DNA of 64,000 nt from Hofstenia miamia (GCA_004352715.1 SCFE01000002.1:948549-1012548); one strand, 5' to 3'. Positions 34,606-46,451 are shown, numbered from the stretch's first letter. The notes: generated by a model from the sequence alone, not told the origin. Program-made: numbers and translations.

Positions 34606-35700
34606 GTGATTTTTAACCTTTCTTGGACTGTGACCCCTCAATGCTATTTCTAATGTGATGGCGACCGCTCAACTAAAAATTCTTTCGTGTCATAAATTTT
34701 GTAAACTCAATATTTAAGCTATTTGGACAGCTTTGGTATAATTGTAAACGTCTTTTCGAGTTCAAAGCAAAGATTTAAGCTTCTAATAATATACGAAATT
34801 TGACTGATTTATTAAAAAATATTGCATAATTCCGAGGAACTAGTCCACCTCTGGCAAATTGTCATTAGACCCCCGAAAAGATTGGTTGCGTTATCACCAA
34901 TGCATTTTTGGGATCTTTTTGTTTTGGACGCACTTTTTTATATTAACGTAATTTTGATCTATTTTGCCAATTTCATTTGAAGTTGTCTTAATTACATGAA
35001 GTTTGCTCTCCATATTTTCTTGTTTGATGTTCAGGTTCAGTTTACGTAGGTACAGTTTTCTGATAAAAACGAAGAAAAATTTTACAATTTCACCACGAAG
35101 GCACAGACTCTACATGAAAGTTACAGGAGTGTCCTGCCACGCAAGCTGTCATTCCACGCGGGAAAATTTGGTTGTTGTATGCATTTTTCCTTACCAAAAA
35201 TTTGAACATTTTTGAAAAATTCTTTGTTTCCAAGATCGAGGAAGAGCCTGACACTGCTATGTTTTGGACTTGTTATAAATAGAACAGAATGAACAGCTGA
35301 AAAGGAATCTTGTTTTTACATAGGGATATTCTAAAATTCTCAGTGAGCCTATTTAGCACATTCAAGGGCCTCTCAATATCAAAAAAGAGCCTTGTATTTT
35401 GCAGAAAACAAGAAGTCCATCAGCATTCAACTATTCAAAGAAAATATGGAAAGTCTTATTGAAGAGAATCAAGATCTGGAAAAGATGGAGGACTTCATAG
35501 ACATTTCGGATGACATTAATTCTGAAATTTCAATTGACCCTTTAGATGCACTCCAATTTGAAAACCTCTCGTATCTGCAAAAGTGGAAAGAATATTTTCG
35601 AACACGGGAGAGTTTCAGGCATCGGAAAGACTTTTGCTGTCATCTGAAAATATCAAGAAATATTATATTTGTTTTATACAGTTAAGAAATAAAATTGGTT
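34606..35700 (+). pseudogene. hAT transposon relic
   Basis: CAGTGATTTTTAACCTTTCT (34606), followed by TGGACTGTGACCCCTC, matches the typical start of Charlie-like hAT elements (CAGTG.TT.T.AACCTTT). Downstream, at about 35572-35680 (+), one frame reads SAKVERIFSNTGEFQASERL, then LLSSENIKKYYICF, which is the hAT C-terminal dimerisation motif ('S..ERIFS..G......R..L..EN...L'). An overlapping open frame in another phase (35392-35685) is a shadow that ignores this. Segments between 35000 and 35400 are too broken to identify, and no right terminus was found. Confidence 0.65.
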
Positions 35701-35704
35701 TTTC

Positions 35705-36950
35705 TTTGCGCAATATTTAACGCACATTTAAACGTAAATTTCACCTATTTGTTACGCAACAAAATCGCTGCCCTGATACACACATGTCTATTTGTGCTGT
35801 AGTAGCCCTGTATAACTCTTACGTCTTTTGAAAAATTTTTGAGTTATTTTTTAAATGTTTTATTAAAAAACTTGTTTTGAAATTTCTTGAGGATTTTGAT
35901 AGGAAAAACCGAGTCATTTGAAAAGCCCATAACTTTACTATGTCCGTAAGACTAAATTTATAGGCAATGCAACTATCATTCAAGTGACTTTGTAATTTTG
36001 ATGCGAGATACTGAGCTTCGACAGTCTTTATTTCATAAATGATTTTATCCCAATTAATATGATTTAGTCGAAAACCATTTTCGCGAATTTTGAACACGAT
36101 TTAGTAGAAACGAAAATGGCTTGATTTCGTTTAGCACATATAAAACGAACGAAATAGTACCGTGCTTGGCTTAGTGAAAATGAATGGGTGTTTCGTGAAA
36201 TACAGGCAGGCCTGAGCGTGAAAATAATAAAATGTTATTCCTAAAAATGTTTTGCAAGGAACTACAAATGTATAAATAATATAAGAACATAAACGGACGA
36301 AGCTCCACCGCAAAAAGTACCATTTTATCAGGGCAAATTATGGTGTGTGAAGAGGTGAAGAATTATCAAAAGACATTTTTTCTGCAATTTATGGGAATAC
36401 TGAGGGTGTAACTTCTGAAAACACCAGTAAACCATCAAATATTTTGGAAACTTCCCCATAAACTTTATACCCTGCCCATGTTTACAAGTTCATGTCTACA
36501 TCATATTGCATCATGCTTTGCAATCTACTGCCCGTTGTTTTGCTCAGGCACATTTCCCAAGAAATCCACTTTTTGCTTAAGAAATTACATCCTATTGTAA
36601 ACGCCTAAATCTAAACTACCCAGTGTATGCAAAAAGAGATAAACACGGTTTTGCGCAGACTTTGAAATTCTTGGATACTGACCAAATCTATGGGAATGTG
36701 CAAAACCTTCTATAATTACAGTAGGTCTTGGAGTGTTGCAAGCAGGTCTGCTCGACTGCAAATTTCTGATTTGGGGATGATTCAAATCGGATTTCAGACA
36801 ACTTTCTACAGCGAGAATTTCAATAATTTATTATAACATTTAACAATTGCCTCAAACTCAGTTTTTTGCAAGTTGTAATTCATGTAAATTTTTTTTCAAC
36901 CAGCTAAGTATGATTTTTTAGTAGCGCAAGTCTGTTCGCCTTAAAGTGCA
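35705..36950. other. No recognisable gene
   Basis: AT-rich sequence with short minus-strand open frames (36097-35819, 36313-36131 and 36785-36585), none with a recognisable domain. Confidence 0.4.
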
Positions 36951-36954
36951 AATG

Positions 36955-37045
36955 GTGTAGTTTAGCTCAGCTGGTAAAAATTGGCCTTCTTGCAACACTA
37001 ATCTTTGGCAATTTGCTCCCTTTTGGTGAAGATTTGCGATAAGTT
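36955..37045 (+). tRNA. Possible tRNA-derived relic (A box only)
   Basis: TTTAGCTCAGCTGGTAAAAA at 36961-36980 matches a tRNA D-arm/A-box (TRGCNNAGYNGG). No credible anticodon arm or TTCGA-type B box follows at the right spacing, so this is at most a decayed tRNA or tRNA-derived SINE head. Confidence 0.2.
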
Positions 37046-37649
37046 AATCCTTTGCCTGGAGTATGTGAAAGCATTATTTTTCAATCAAACACCCGATTTT
37101 CTACATCCGTAAGATGGGGTGACTTTGGCCAACCAGGTAAGTTTGGTATATATTTCGAATATGATATACAGTATTTTTATTCAATTGGCCATCTTTCGAA
37201 TTTTAGAATTAAAAAATTGGTAATATGTTAGATGCTACTTTAATTCAACTCCTAAATATTTTACGCAATTTATTTGTTGTATAGAAATATCATTTTGATG
37301 CCTCCAGTAATCAATAAATCCAGAGTAGGATTTAGGGTGAGCCAGCAAGGACCACCCATCGATATCTTTTTTAATAGCAATTTTGTTGGTAAATGAAACA
37401 AAATTTCACTTTGTTTAATGTTTATATCTTATGAAATCAAAAGTAATATACACTAACGCCATGTAGAAGATGTCTAAAATGGGGGAATACTTTGAACTTT
37501 ATTGTTTGAATTATGAGCAAAAATGTTTTAAATTAATATGAATTTAACTCTGATCAATACGCTTAGTTTATTCTGCTTATTAGTACGGCATTCGCATACA
37601 AACTATATTCAAATTAACAATAACGCGTAATAACCTTATTAGCTATACA

Positions 37650-37775
37650 ATCAAGGATTTGCAATAAAATATTGCAATAATATTGGATTTAGGAAAAAAT
37701 GCAATAAATATATTGCAATATTTTCGTTTACCAATAAATTTATTGCAATATTTTGCAATATTGAATAGTCAATGT
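37650..37775. repeat. TTGCAATA-rich cluster (second cluster at 40490-40560)
   Basis: TTGCAATA or its complement occurs at least six times here, often as the palindrome ATATTGCAATAT. A smaller cluster at 40490-40560 has the same motif, and both contain 'tttaccaat.aat.tattgcaa' in the same direction. The two clusters flank the Tc1-like and hAT-like elements between them. Confidence 0.55.
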
Positions 37776-37955
37776 TAATAGCACTCTTGTTTGTAGCAAC
37801 CGAACCAACACGTAGTTTAAACATGCAAGTGAACACTCGATTTGCGCGCTAATTAAACACCTGCCAACAAACGTTGACAAATATTTCATTAGCCATGTTT
37901 ATTGCCATTCAAACGTACAGTCTTTGAATTCACGTATTCTGAAAGCATTGAAATT

Positions 37956-38980
37956 ATGGGTCCAAAGAAAACCAGCGATGAAACCAGGAAAAAGGTCATT
38001 CAGAAATTCCTTCAAAACTTTTCTGAATCGAAAATTTCGAAAGACCTTTTAGTCTCAAAATCTTCTGTGCATCGTATTATTGTGGCGTACAAAGAAGACG
38101 GCAGGATTGAACGCAAGAAAGGGCCAGGCAGAGCACCGAAAACTACCGAAAGATCGAAAAGTATTCTTAGACGCCTCTCAGTAATGTGTCCGAAACTAAC
38201 ATCTAAGGAGCTCAAAAACGACTGGGCAGATGGATACAAATATCACGCCAGTAGTATTAGAAGAATTTTGTTGAAATATGGGCTTTTCGGGAGAAGGGGT
38301 GCCAAAAAACCTCTTTTGACCAAGAAACAGATTTNNNNNNNNNNNNNNNNNNNNNNNNNNNNNNNNNNNNNNNNNNGAAAAGAAAAAATACGATTCTTCA
38401 CTGGAAGAAAGTGATATACAGCGATGAAAGCAGAATAGAGTTACGAGGCAGTCGCATACATTTTGTCCGAAGACCAAAAGGCTCAAAATATCGGTACAAT
38501 CATAAATATATCACCTCAAGAGTACCGGGCAAACAAAAATCGATTATGATTTTTGGGGCAATTTGGAGCAATGGACTTCGAATTTTAGAAAAAGTCAACG
38601 GAAACATGAACGATGATCAATACATTGATATTCTACGTCAAAAAGTGCTTCCATTTATTGAAGATGACCAGCTATTTCAACAGGACAATGCCCCATGCAA
38701 TAAGTCGTCCAAAGTTTTGTCCTTTTTTGAAGAAGAGGGAATTGCTCTACTCCCAGACTGGCCAGCTAGGTCCCCGGACCTTAATATCATCGAGAATTTA
38801 TGGGACTATTTGAAAATACAAGTATCAAAACATAACATTCCAAATCTCCAAGAATTATGGACAATTGTTCAAACTGAATTTTTCAAAATTCCGGATAGTT
38901 TTATCCAGAATTTGTTTGATTCAATCCCAAGAAGAATTGATGCCGTTATCAAGAACAAAGGCCATCCGATACGATACTGA
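37956..38980 (+). CDS. Tc1-like transposase, nearly complete, with a small assembly gap
   Basis: The likely start is the Met of MGPKKTSDETRKKVIQKFL at 37956; 18 more codons upstream are open to 37902. Order: first HTH (SKISKDLLVSKSSVHRIIV), the basic hinge GPGRAP, second HTH (SIRRILLKYGL with the RRG.KKPLLTKKQ segment), 42 N (38335-38376), then the catalytic core. The core has VIYSDESRIEL (first Asp), KSIMIFGAIWSNG, LFQQDNAPCN (second Asp) and RSPDLNIIENLWDYLK (Glu), with a normal C-terminus ending GHPIRY. The parts before and after the N run are in different frames, but the gap length is only an estimate, so the gene may be intact in reality. No other stop or shift is seen. Tc1 transposases cut and paste the element at TA sites. 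Confidence 0.85.
38335..38376. other. Assembly gap (42 N) in the transposase gene
   Basis: A short N run between KKPLLTKKQI and the W..VIYSDES segment. Its stated length shifts the frame, so the true length probably differs. Confidence 0.98.
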
Positions 38981-39117
38981 AAACTCTTCAAAACTTGTTA
39001 CGTTACCGTTTAATAAATATTAATAACATAGTTTTCTTATAACTGTTGTAACTCTTATAACTAGAGTATTCTTAAAACCGGTTCGGTTGCTACAAACAAG
39101 AGTGTATGTGTTCATTT

Positions 39118-40250
39118 TAGGGATGGGCTCCGGATAGTGAATTGAATATACCGGATAATTTGACTCCCGAATACCGGATAATATATTGTTCAATTATTAC
39201 TATATCAACAAGAAATATGACTTTAAAAAACAGGTACTTTATTTTTATGACAATTTTTGACGGAATTTATTTAAATATGCCCTAAAATATGACCATTCAT
39301 TTTTCAGAATGATTCATTTAAGCAATATAAAACGCTTTTCTATTACTGAGAACAAGATATAAAACAAATAGAGAATATTCTGCATAATAAAAAAACAATA
39401 TTTTAAAGAAACTACTTCACTAAATTATAATAACAGCACATAAATTTCCATATATTATTGTGGGTTAAGATTTCTGTTCTAGGCAATGTGTTCTCAACAG
39501 CAGCTGATGTTGCTCGACATTTTCGTAATCTAGCATACAATTCCGATTAAATGTCCATCCCCTTACTTCCATTATAGCAGTCAAACCGTTATTTTCTAAT
39601 CGTCATTTGTTATATGAGATTATTTCACAGGCATCATTTCCAAAATCGAGGTTGGGAGTGATAACAACATCTGGTGGAATTTCAACTCGATCAAACATTG
39701 AAAAACTTCGATTTTTTACGATTGCAGCCATAATTGAAACAGTGAGATTGTAATCCTTCATATATTTTGCCTGAATACGCTTGGCACAATTCTGTAACAG
39801 ATGTGCCTTGCAAAATTCATGAAAATAATGTATCGAGTTTCTTTAATATTTTTCCAGCTGCCAGCATACATGGCCAGTCCTAGAAACACGTCAGCCAGTG
39901 GGTCGGGTCGGGTCAACAGAAAAAAAATCACTTTATGACTTTGGTTGCTCTAATTATTAACTAAAGAACAACCTTATTCCTCAATTAATATCAACCTCTT
40001 GTGGATGAAAATAAATAAGTATTTTGACGCATATTACATAGACTACGTTGATACATCAGAAAAACTGGTTTTGTTCCATGACTACTTCCATATCATGGCA
40101 AAAATATAGTTTTTGTTCGAAAATTTCATTTTTAAATAAAGTTTTATATCGGGATATGTTATCCCGTAAGCAAGTTAAATTTTACCAGATACTGGATCTA
40201 AGGATCCGGTTGTGTAATTACCGATTTTACCGGATACCGGCACATCACTA
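39118..40250. mobile_element. hAT-like non-autonomous element
   Basis: The left end TAGGGATGGGCTCCGG (39118) and the reverse complement of the right end, TAGTGATGTGCCGGTATCCGG (ending at 40250), are the loose short inverted repeats usual for hAT elements (TAGNGNTG...). The flanks GTTCATTT (39110-39117) and GTTTATTT (40251-40258) match at 7 of 8 bases, the 8-bp hAT target duplication. Repeated 'CCGGATA'-type motifs sit near both ends. A minus-strand stretch near 39790-39620 is partly open but not recognised. It lies 12 bp from the end of the Tc1-like element. Confidence 0.65.
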
Positions 40251-40489
40251 GTTTATTTTTATGTGACTCTCATGTCAACCTAAACGAAAACTGTGACGTA
40301 ATTTTATAAATGTGTTGTTATTTAAGTATTGGACTTTTAAGTATAATAATGATAACATTGACCTATCAGAATTAATATTGCTTTTTTATGAACTTGATCT
40401 ATTTTGAAATGATGAGCAAAAATATACTTGAAAACTATTTTTTTAGAAATTTTCATTTTTTCAAATTATTTTATTTTATTCCAATGTTT

Positions 40490-40560
40490 TGCCAAGTAAT
40501 TCTTTACCAATTAATATATTGCAACAGAAATATTGCAATATATTGCAGTTTGAATATTTA
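40490..40560. repeat. TTGCAATA cluster, copy 2
   Basis: Contains 'tttaccaattaatatattgc' and two further ATTGCAATA motifs, matching the left cluster at 37650-37775 in the same direction. Confidence 0.5.
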
Positions 40561-41316
40561 GCATCAATAATTTACCAACAACTACAGAGCAGCCTTACGT
40601 TGATATTAATATCCATTGAAAATTCAATTGACCCATCAACTCAATTGATATTGATATTAAAAATGTTCAATTGATATTTGCTGATTGGATTTTATAAAAA
40701 TTCAACAAAATGCATACCCCCACTACATTTTCCAGTAAAAATCAGATTCTAAGTGATGTTAATATTTGCTATTGCTATTTAACCAATTTAACCACTGATA
40801 TCTATAAAAATTTTCAATATAATGGCTAAATAACCAAGCTTCAAAATAGTTCAAGAACTTGTTTTACTAGACTGTTGGTGATGATGATGATAATGTTAGA
40901 GTTAAATTCAACTTTGCCATAAAAGCAATCACATTGGGTGCGTTCGCGCAGCGCACCGGTTTTGCACTAAGTGTCAACTAGAGCATTCGCGCATCCACCG
41001 GTTTGCATTTTCAGTGCCCACTGAAAGCCAACTGTAAACAGCGGAAGGGTTTGTTTATTTAACAATTAAATTTCATGCACACTACATTCGCGGTGGCAGC
41101 GGTAGTCAACCTAATTTACTCTTATCCAATGAAATGTTGCTTATTAAAAAGCTCGTTTCTTATTCGCCTATTACTAAGACGATTTTACCTAAAGATTAGT
41201 ATTTAGCACCTATATAGTTTTTTTTGCATACCAATATCACTTTAATCCAATTTATAATAAATACTCGATCTCTGGTAAATATAACCCGGAACTGTACACT
41301 TTGGTACGTGTTTTNT

Positions 41317-41382
41317 CCACTGGTGGGAACTAGTGGCCGCCCATGCCACTCATTCCCCACCAGTGGACCACTGGTGGTGGCT
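41317..41382. repeat. CCACTGGTGG palindrome cluster
   Basis: Starting two bases after the single N at 41315, 'ccactggtggg' and 'ccccaccagtgg' form a stem around an AT/GC-mixed loop, followed by another 'ccactggtgg'. It is a short GC-rich hairpin in AT-rich DNA. The N next to it suggests it hindered assembly. Confidence 0.6.
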
Positions 41383-41680
41383 ACATGGGTCAGCCTTTCA
41401 ATATCTATTCTTAAGAAATAAATCTACTGGAAGTCATCTATTTAATTTATTATTATCATGATAAGAATGAAATCATATAAATTTTATACTCAGATTTCAC
41501 GAATGCTTTTTTACACGACTCTCTGAAAAATATTTTAATATTTTAGTTCAACTGTTATGTACATGAGCAATATTAATATTTCTTATTTTAAATATTACTG
41601 CATATTCGGATATTCTTATAATTCTTTCTTAATATTTTATAATGAAGTAACTGAAATTATAAAAAGTTGTTGTAACACTA

Positions 41681-41927
41681 TGCTACACGAACAACTTTTA
41701 TCAACAATTTTTGTCGCCAACAAAAATCGTTCGTGTAGCACCCCCTCCCCAACTTTTGTCTAAAACTAATTAAATGACTAAAGTTGTTCGTGTAGCATAC
41801 CAAATCAACAACAAAAGTTGGCGACAAAAGTTGTTCGTTCGGACGACAGAAATTGGTGACAAAAGTTGGCGACAAAAGTTGTTCGTTCGGACGACAAAAA
41901 TCGGCGACAAAAGTAGTTCGTGTAGCA
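41681..41927. mobile_element. 247-bp MITE with internal direct repeats
   Basis: The left TIR TGCTACACGAACAACTTTT (41681) is matched by the reverse complement of the right end (to 41927): TGCTACACGAACTACTTTTG. Both continue inward as 'tc..c.atttttgtcg'. The right half consists of direct units of about 50 bp built from 'gcgacaaaagttgttcgttc' and 'ggacgaca.aaat.gg.gac', and a left-facing 'ttcgtgtagcacccc' occurs near 41728. No coding content; short open frames across it are artefacts of the repeat. Confidence 0.75.
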
Positions 41928-41936
41928 TGGGCTTAA

Positions 41937-42065
41937 GTTATTCAATAATCAGTTTAAAATAATAATCAAATTGTTTGACATCTTATCACTTTGCTAAGTA
42001 CGTTTTTCCCCTCCAATTGTCATTGGCCAATTGCTGCTTTCGGGCCTGTATTTACAGAGAGCATT
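41937..42065 (+). repeat. Extra copy of the P-element right end
   Basis: The 129 bp from 'taagttattcaataatcag' to 'tatttacagagagc' are almost identical to 46323-46451, the right end of the P element, and in the same direction. Differences are an 'ata' indel and single bases (cgttttt/cgttgtt, atttac/attaac). It is probably the remaining end of a second P copy or a local duplication. Confidence 0.75.
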
Positions 42066-43096
42066 TAATGCTTTATAATAAAAAATCCTGGTTCTCATTT
42101 AAATGCATGCAGAACTCCTCCAGCAGGAGTATATAAATATATATAATTTAAATATATTGGGAATAAATGTAAATAATTTACTTTGAAAAATTTAAAATAT
42201 AATATATTTATTTTTTCGGCGCAATACATTTCCTCGGATATATGTATAATGTTTGAGATCACAATTACAAAAAACTTTTTAGTCTTAGCAAACCAAAAAA
42301 AGGATTTTGCCAATTAATTTAGAATGAATTCTGTTTTTATATTATAACAAGTCGCATTGGAATATTTCAATAATCTGGGAAATTGAATTAAATTTCATTG
42401 AAGAATGTTCTTTTCCTTTAAATATTTTAAAATATATTTACATAATTTATTTTTCAAGTTTTGAAATAAAATATATTTATTTTTTCAAAAAATATATTTA
42501 AATAGATCTGTATACACCGTTGAATGCATGGAACCAAGCATAGAAATCTGAGGTGACGCACGCTTCTCTTGAACCTGCGCCACGTGTGTGAAATTTTTGA
42601 TAGTAATATTCGAGCTTCTCCCTCAAATATACGATCATTTAAAAAGCGTTGACGCGTTTCTCCCAAACCTGTGTCACGCATGTAATGAAATCAGATATTT
42701 TCACTCAAATGCAATATTATTGCAAACCATTTATGAATGATTAATCAAATCATTATAACACTTCGTTTTGCTACAATCAGTTCAATCTATTAAATTTAGT
42801 TAGGAGTGGGTATAATTTCAGACTATTTTAGCTGCAGAAGCAGTATCACTAAACCAGACAAGCTCATATTCTGTTATGTGCACAACAAGCAGCCTTAATA
42901 ATGGCTATGACTTCATACGATTCGATGAGACATGAGTTCATTCACCTAAAACATTTAAGTTAATTTGCATGCACTATTCACGGCTCTCTGTAAACAAAGG
43001 CCCGAAAGCAGCAATTGGCTAATGACAATTGGAGGGGAACTCAACACTAGGCGATGCGTGCGTGCAGAGATGATTCATTCCTAATACAGAGTAATT

Positions 43097-46000
43097 ATGC
43101 CACGAACGTGTGCAGTTGTTGGTTGTAAGTCGAATTATAATAAAAGTGGCGAATATGTAACCGTACACAATTTCCCAATAAATAATGCTATCCGAAAAAT
43201 CTGGGTAAAAAGAATTAGAAGAAAAGAATTCAAAATTACAAGAAACGTTGGCGTATGTGCACTTCATTTTATTGAAACGGATTATGCTTCTACATCCATT
43301 TCAAAAAGAAAAGATCGTAAAACAAAAAGTTTAAAAAGAAAACAACTTAAATCTACAGCAATTCCTTCTGTTTTCCCTACTTATCCCTCGTACTATGCTA
43401 GTGAACAAACTTCAACCAGAGAACCACCGCTTGAAAGACGTAGCCGTATAGATATTTCTGCAGTACAGCAGCTTAACACACAGGATGAAATAACTGTTCA
43501 TTATATTGAGTCATTTAAATATAAAGAGTACCAACTGCTTAAAGAAGAGAACTTCAGGTATTTTTGCAAAATAAATTTTAATAGATTAAATGGTCTAAGT
43601 GTAGAAAAGAAAATTATCATTGATATTGAAACATTTTCTGTTGCTATGTTTGTCGGTAATACAGAAGTCACCAAGAAAAGCTATATTCATTTAATTACAA
43701 ATCCGAATTCTAACTCAATTACTAGAAATTCGCAATTTTGTAATTTATTTTCATTTCTAGAGTCAATTGATTTCAATTATAATGATGAAGTATGCCACCA
43801 CTTGAGCAAATATTTGTCAGAAGAATCTATAGATTATGACAACCACTTCATTCACAATTTGTATTATTTCTTTAGAGAGCAATTACAATTAATTGACAAA
43901 GAACCATGTCGTCGGCGTTTCCAAACTCAGACTTTACTTTTTGCTTATAATGTTTATTCAAGAAGTCAAAACATTTATTCCATTTTACGTGAACATTTTT
44001 TACTACCTTCTGTTCAGCGATTGCGAAGTCTTTTAAACATTCTTAATGTTGAATCAGGTATTCGTTTAAAAGAGGATGCATATATTAATTCCAGAATATC
44101 GAGATACTAGTAGTATATAGGGACTTGAAGGACGTTCCACTTTTTTCTGATTGGTCGAGAGGTGGGTCGAAGGACGTTCCACTTTTTTCTGATTGGTTGA
44201 GAGNCACATAAATAACACAAAAACTAGTAAAAGTACATGCATGACGTCAGTAAAAGAAAGTAAAAAAGTAAAAAAATGCAAACTAAATTAGGCCACATAA
44301 ATAACACAAAAACTAGTAAAAGTACATGCATGACGTCAGTAAAACACCCCCCGGCAATATCCACGACGCCTCGGGTCAAAGGCCACCCCTCTCAACCAAT
44401 CAGAAAAAAGTGGAACGTCCTTCGACCCACCTCTCGACCAATCAGAAAAAAGTGGAACGTCCTTCGAGTCCCTATATACTACTGATACTACCAAGGTAAT
44501 GATAACGTTTTATGCATTGATGAGATATACGTAAGTAAAAAAAGTCGTTTTTAAACCTGGAACTTTGACAGGAATCGCTGAAAACTCAAAAATGAAGATT
44601 ATGGAAAAGGAACCTGCAAGTACTGTTTTGGCATTTCATTTGACAAACGTTGTCTCTGGTCATAAAGATGTTATTTCATTAATACCTTCAAAGCAGTTGT
44701 CTGGTCAGCAACTAACTGAATTTACCAAAGAAATACTTCTTGAACTACATCAAATGGTTGTGAAGTATTAGTAGTTCTTTTTGATAACCATCAGATAAAT
44801 CGAAATCTCGTTTTAAACATTTCAAAAAACGACAAATATCTAAAGAATGCTCTGTTGTGAACATTGCATATGATGTGAGTACCGAAGTTTCACTAATTTT
44901 TGCCTTTGACTTTGTGCATATTTTAAAAAGTATTAAAGCAAATTGGATTTCACGTCTCAAATTGAAGTTTCCGAACCCAGAAAATTATCAAGAAATGCTA
45001 ATCGCAGATTTTAATTTAATTAGAATGCTATATAATCGCGAAAAGGACAGTGTGTTTAAAATTGCAAAGCATTTAAATAGAAAAAGTGTCTATCCTTCTT
45101 CTATTGAAGCTCAACAGGTTCTTCCGTCAATTTCTGTATTCTCTACTGAAACCATTGCTGCACTCGAAATGTTCTATGAATTCAATGAACATTATAATGG
45201 CACCAAGATTTTCCTTACACTTATTAATAATTTATGGAAAATTGTAAATGTTAAGAGTGTAGATAAAGGGAAAAGAAAGTTGGATGAATATTCAGATCCT
45301 ATTCGATCGCAAAATGATATACAAATTCATTTCTTAGAGAAATTTTTAGATTGGCTATGCTATTGGGAATCAATAAGAGAAAAGTCGCACTCTTTAACTA
45401 AAGAAACCTCGTCAGCTTGTACACTGACTGTGAATTCCTTGATTATTTTATCAAAGAAACTGCTTGAAACTAATGATTACGTTTTACTGGGAAAATACCA
45501 ATCCGATGTCATTGAAAATCATTTTTCTATGTACAGGCAATTTTGTGGAGCAGTGTACAATGTCTCCGTTAGTGATATTTTACAAGCTGAAAAGAAAGTT
45601 CGTATGCAAAAACTAGTTTATGACAATGATATTTCAACATTTATTTCTGAGAATACCAAAATTAAGCAAAAGCAATCTTTCGAATTTACTGCATTAGAAT
45701 ATGATTGTGTGTTGAACTCGGACGAAACTGAAATTTCTGATGATATACTTAACGTAATTTATTATGTAAGTGGATATACCCAACGACACATATTGAAGAA
45801 ATGTGAATTCTGTCGTTCTCAATATTCTCGTGATGAAGAAAATGTAGGAACCACTGTACTATTTGATACCTTAAATCGAGGAAGTTTGGTGAAACCCACT
45901 AATTCTGTTTTTTCAATGTGTATATGGATTAGTTCTGTGTTTTTCTCTCTTGTTGCTAGTAATTGTATAAGTTTTAACATCAATTCTAAGCGTCGTCTAA

Positions 46001-46182
46001 TCACATTAATTACAGAGAACATTGATTCCAATTCATTTTTTGAAGAAGATTATTGTGCACATTGCACGAACTTAGTTATTAATGTTATGGTGAATATATG
46101 CCTAAATAATCTTGCTAAGATGATGAATGATACTTGGTCAGATAAACAATCAACTTGTAAAAAATTATCAAAGTTTCAATGA
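43097..46182 (+). pseudogene. P-element (THAP9-like) transposase, interrupted by a miniature element
   Basis: The gene starts at 43097 with MPRTCAVVGC. The THAP zinc finger is complete: C..C in CAVVGC, then CALHF about 45 residues later, and an AVPTIF-like box (AIPSVFP). The frame runs to about 44102, where the 375-bp insertion adds a stop. Reading resumes at 44490 with the conserved catalytic-region motif CIDEIYV. Frameshifts follow near 44545 and 44770; a long 441-codon frame then runs from 44857 to 46182. It contains FDFVHILKSIKANW, the P-element C-terminal block LGKYQSDVIENHFSMYRQFCGA, and VSGYTQRHILKKCEFC. Long open stretches show the copy is not old, but it cannot encode an active protein as assembled. 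Confidence 0.88.
44109..44483. mobile_element. 375-bp miniature element, 6-bp duplication, termini like the 7.4-kb element
   Basis: It is flanked by GATACT at 44103-44108 and 44484-44489; removing one copy restores the P transposase frame across the site. The inverted arms are about 95 bp (44109-44203 and 44389-44483) and begin AGTAGTATATAGGGACT on both sides. Each arm contains two copies of 'ggacgttccacttttttctg' followed by ATTGGT. The centre holds two direct copies of 'cacataaataacacaaaaac' with 'tagtaaaagtacatgcatga' (44205-44255 and 44294-44344). A single N at 44204 marks a join. The termini resemble the AGTAGTATAATATGGG ends of the 14025-21419 element, and both make 6-bp duplications. 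Confidence 0.85.
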
Positions 46183-46322
46183 ATTTCCATTGTTTAGTTT
46201 ACTTACAATATATTCATTTGTGTTTTATTATTTATTTTACATTCATTGTCCTATTCAAAAATACGTCAAAGTCGCAATGGAATTGTAAATTTATACAAAA
46301 TTATAAAGTTACAAATTTAAAT

Positions 46323-46451
46323 GACTAAGTTATTCAATAATCAGTTTAAAATAATCAAATTGTTTGACATCTTATCACTTTGCTAAGTACGTTGTTCCCC
46401 TCCAATTGTCATTGGCCAATTGCTGCTTTCGGGCCTGTATTAACAGAGAGC
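46323..46451 (+). repeat. P-element right-end block (duplicate of 41937-42065)
   Basis: This is the P element's own right terminal region; see the 129-bp direct copy upstream of the element's left end. Confidence 0.75.

Larger units (their letters stand above)
37781..39104 (+). mobile_element. Tc1-like element
   Basis: The left end CACTCTTGTTTGTAGCAACC (37782) and the reverse complement of the right end (39104 inwards) are the same 25-base inverted repeat, continuing CGAACC. TA precedes the left end (37779-37780, with one extra G) and follows the right end (39105-39106). It contains a transposase gene at 37956-38980. Length is about 1.3 kb, standard for Tc1-like elements. Confidence 0.88.

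Noticed and set aside
35392-35685. 97-codon acidic open frame as a host gene
   Set aside because: Its 3' part lies over a hAT dimerisation motif in another frame, so the region is better explained as a hAT relic.
36955-37045. Functional tRNA gene
   Set aside because: Only the A-box-like half is present; no B box, anticodon stem or acceptor pairing could be made.
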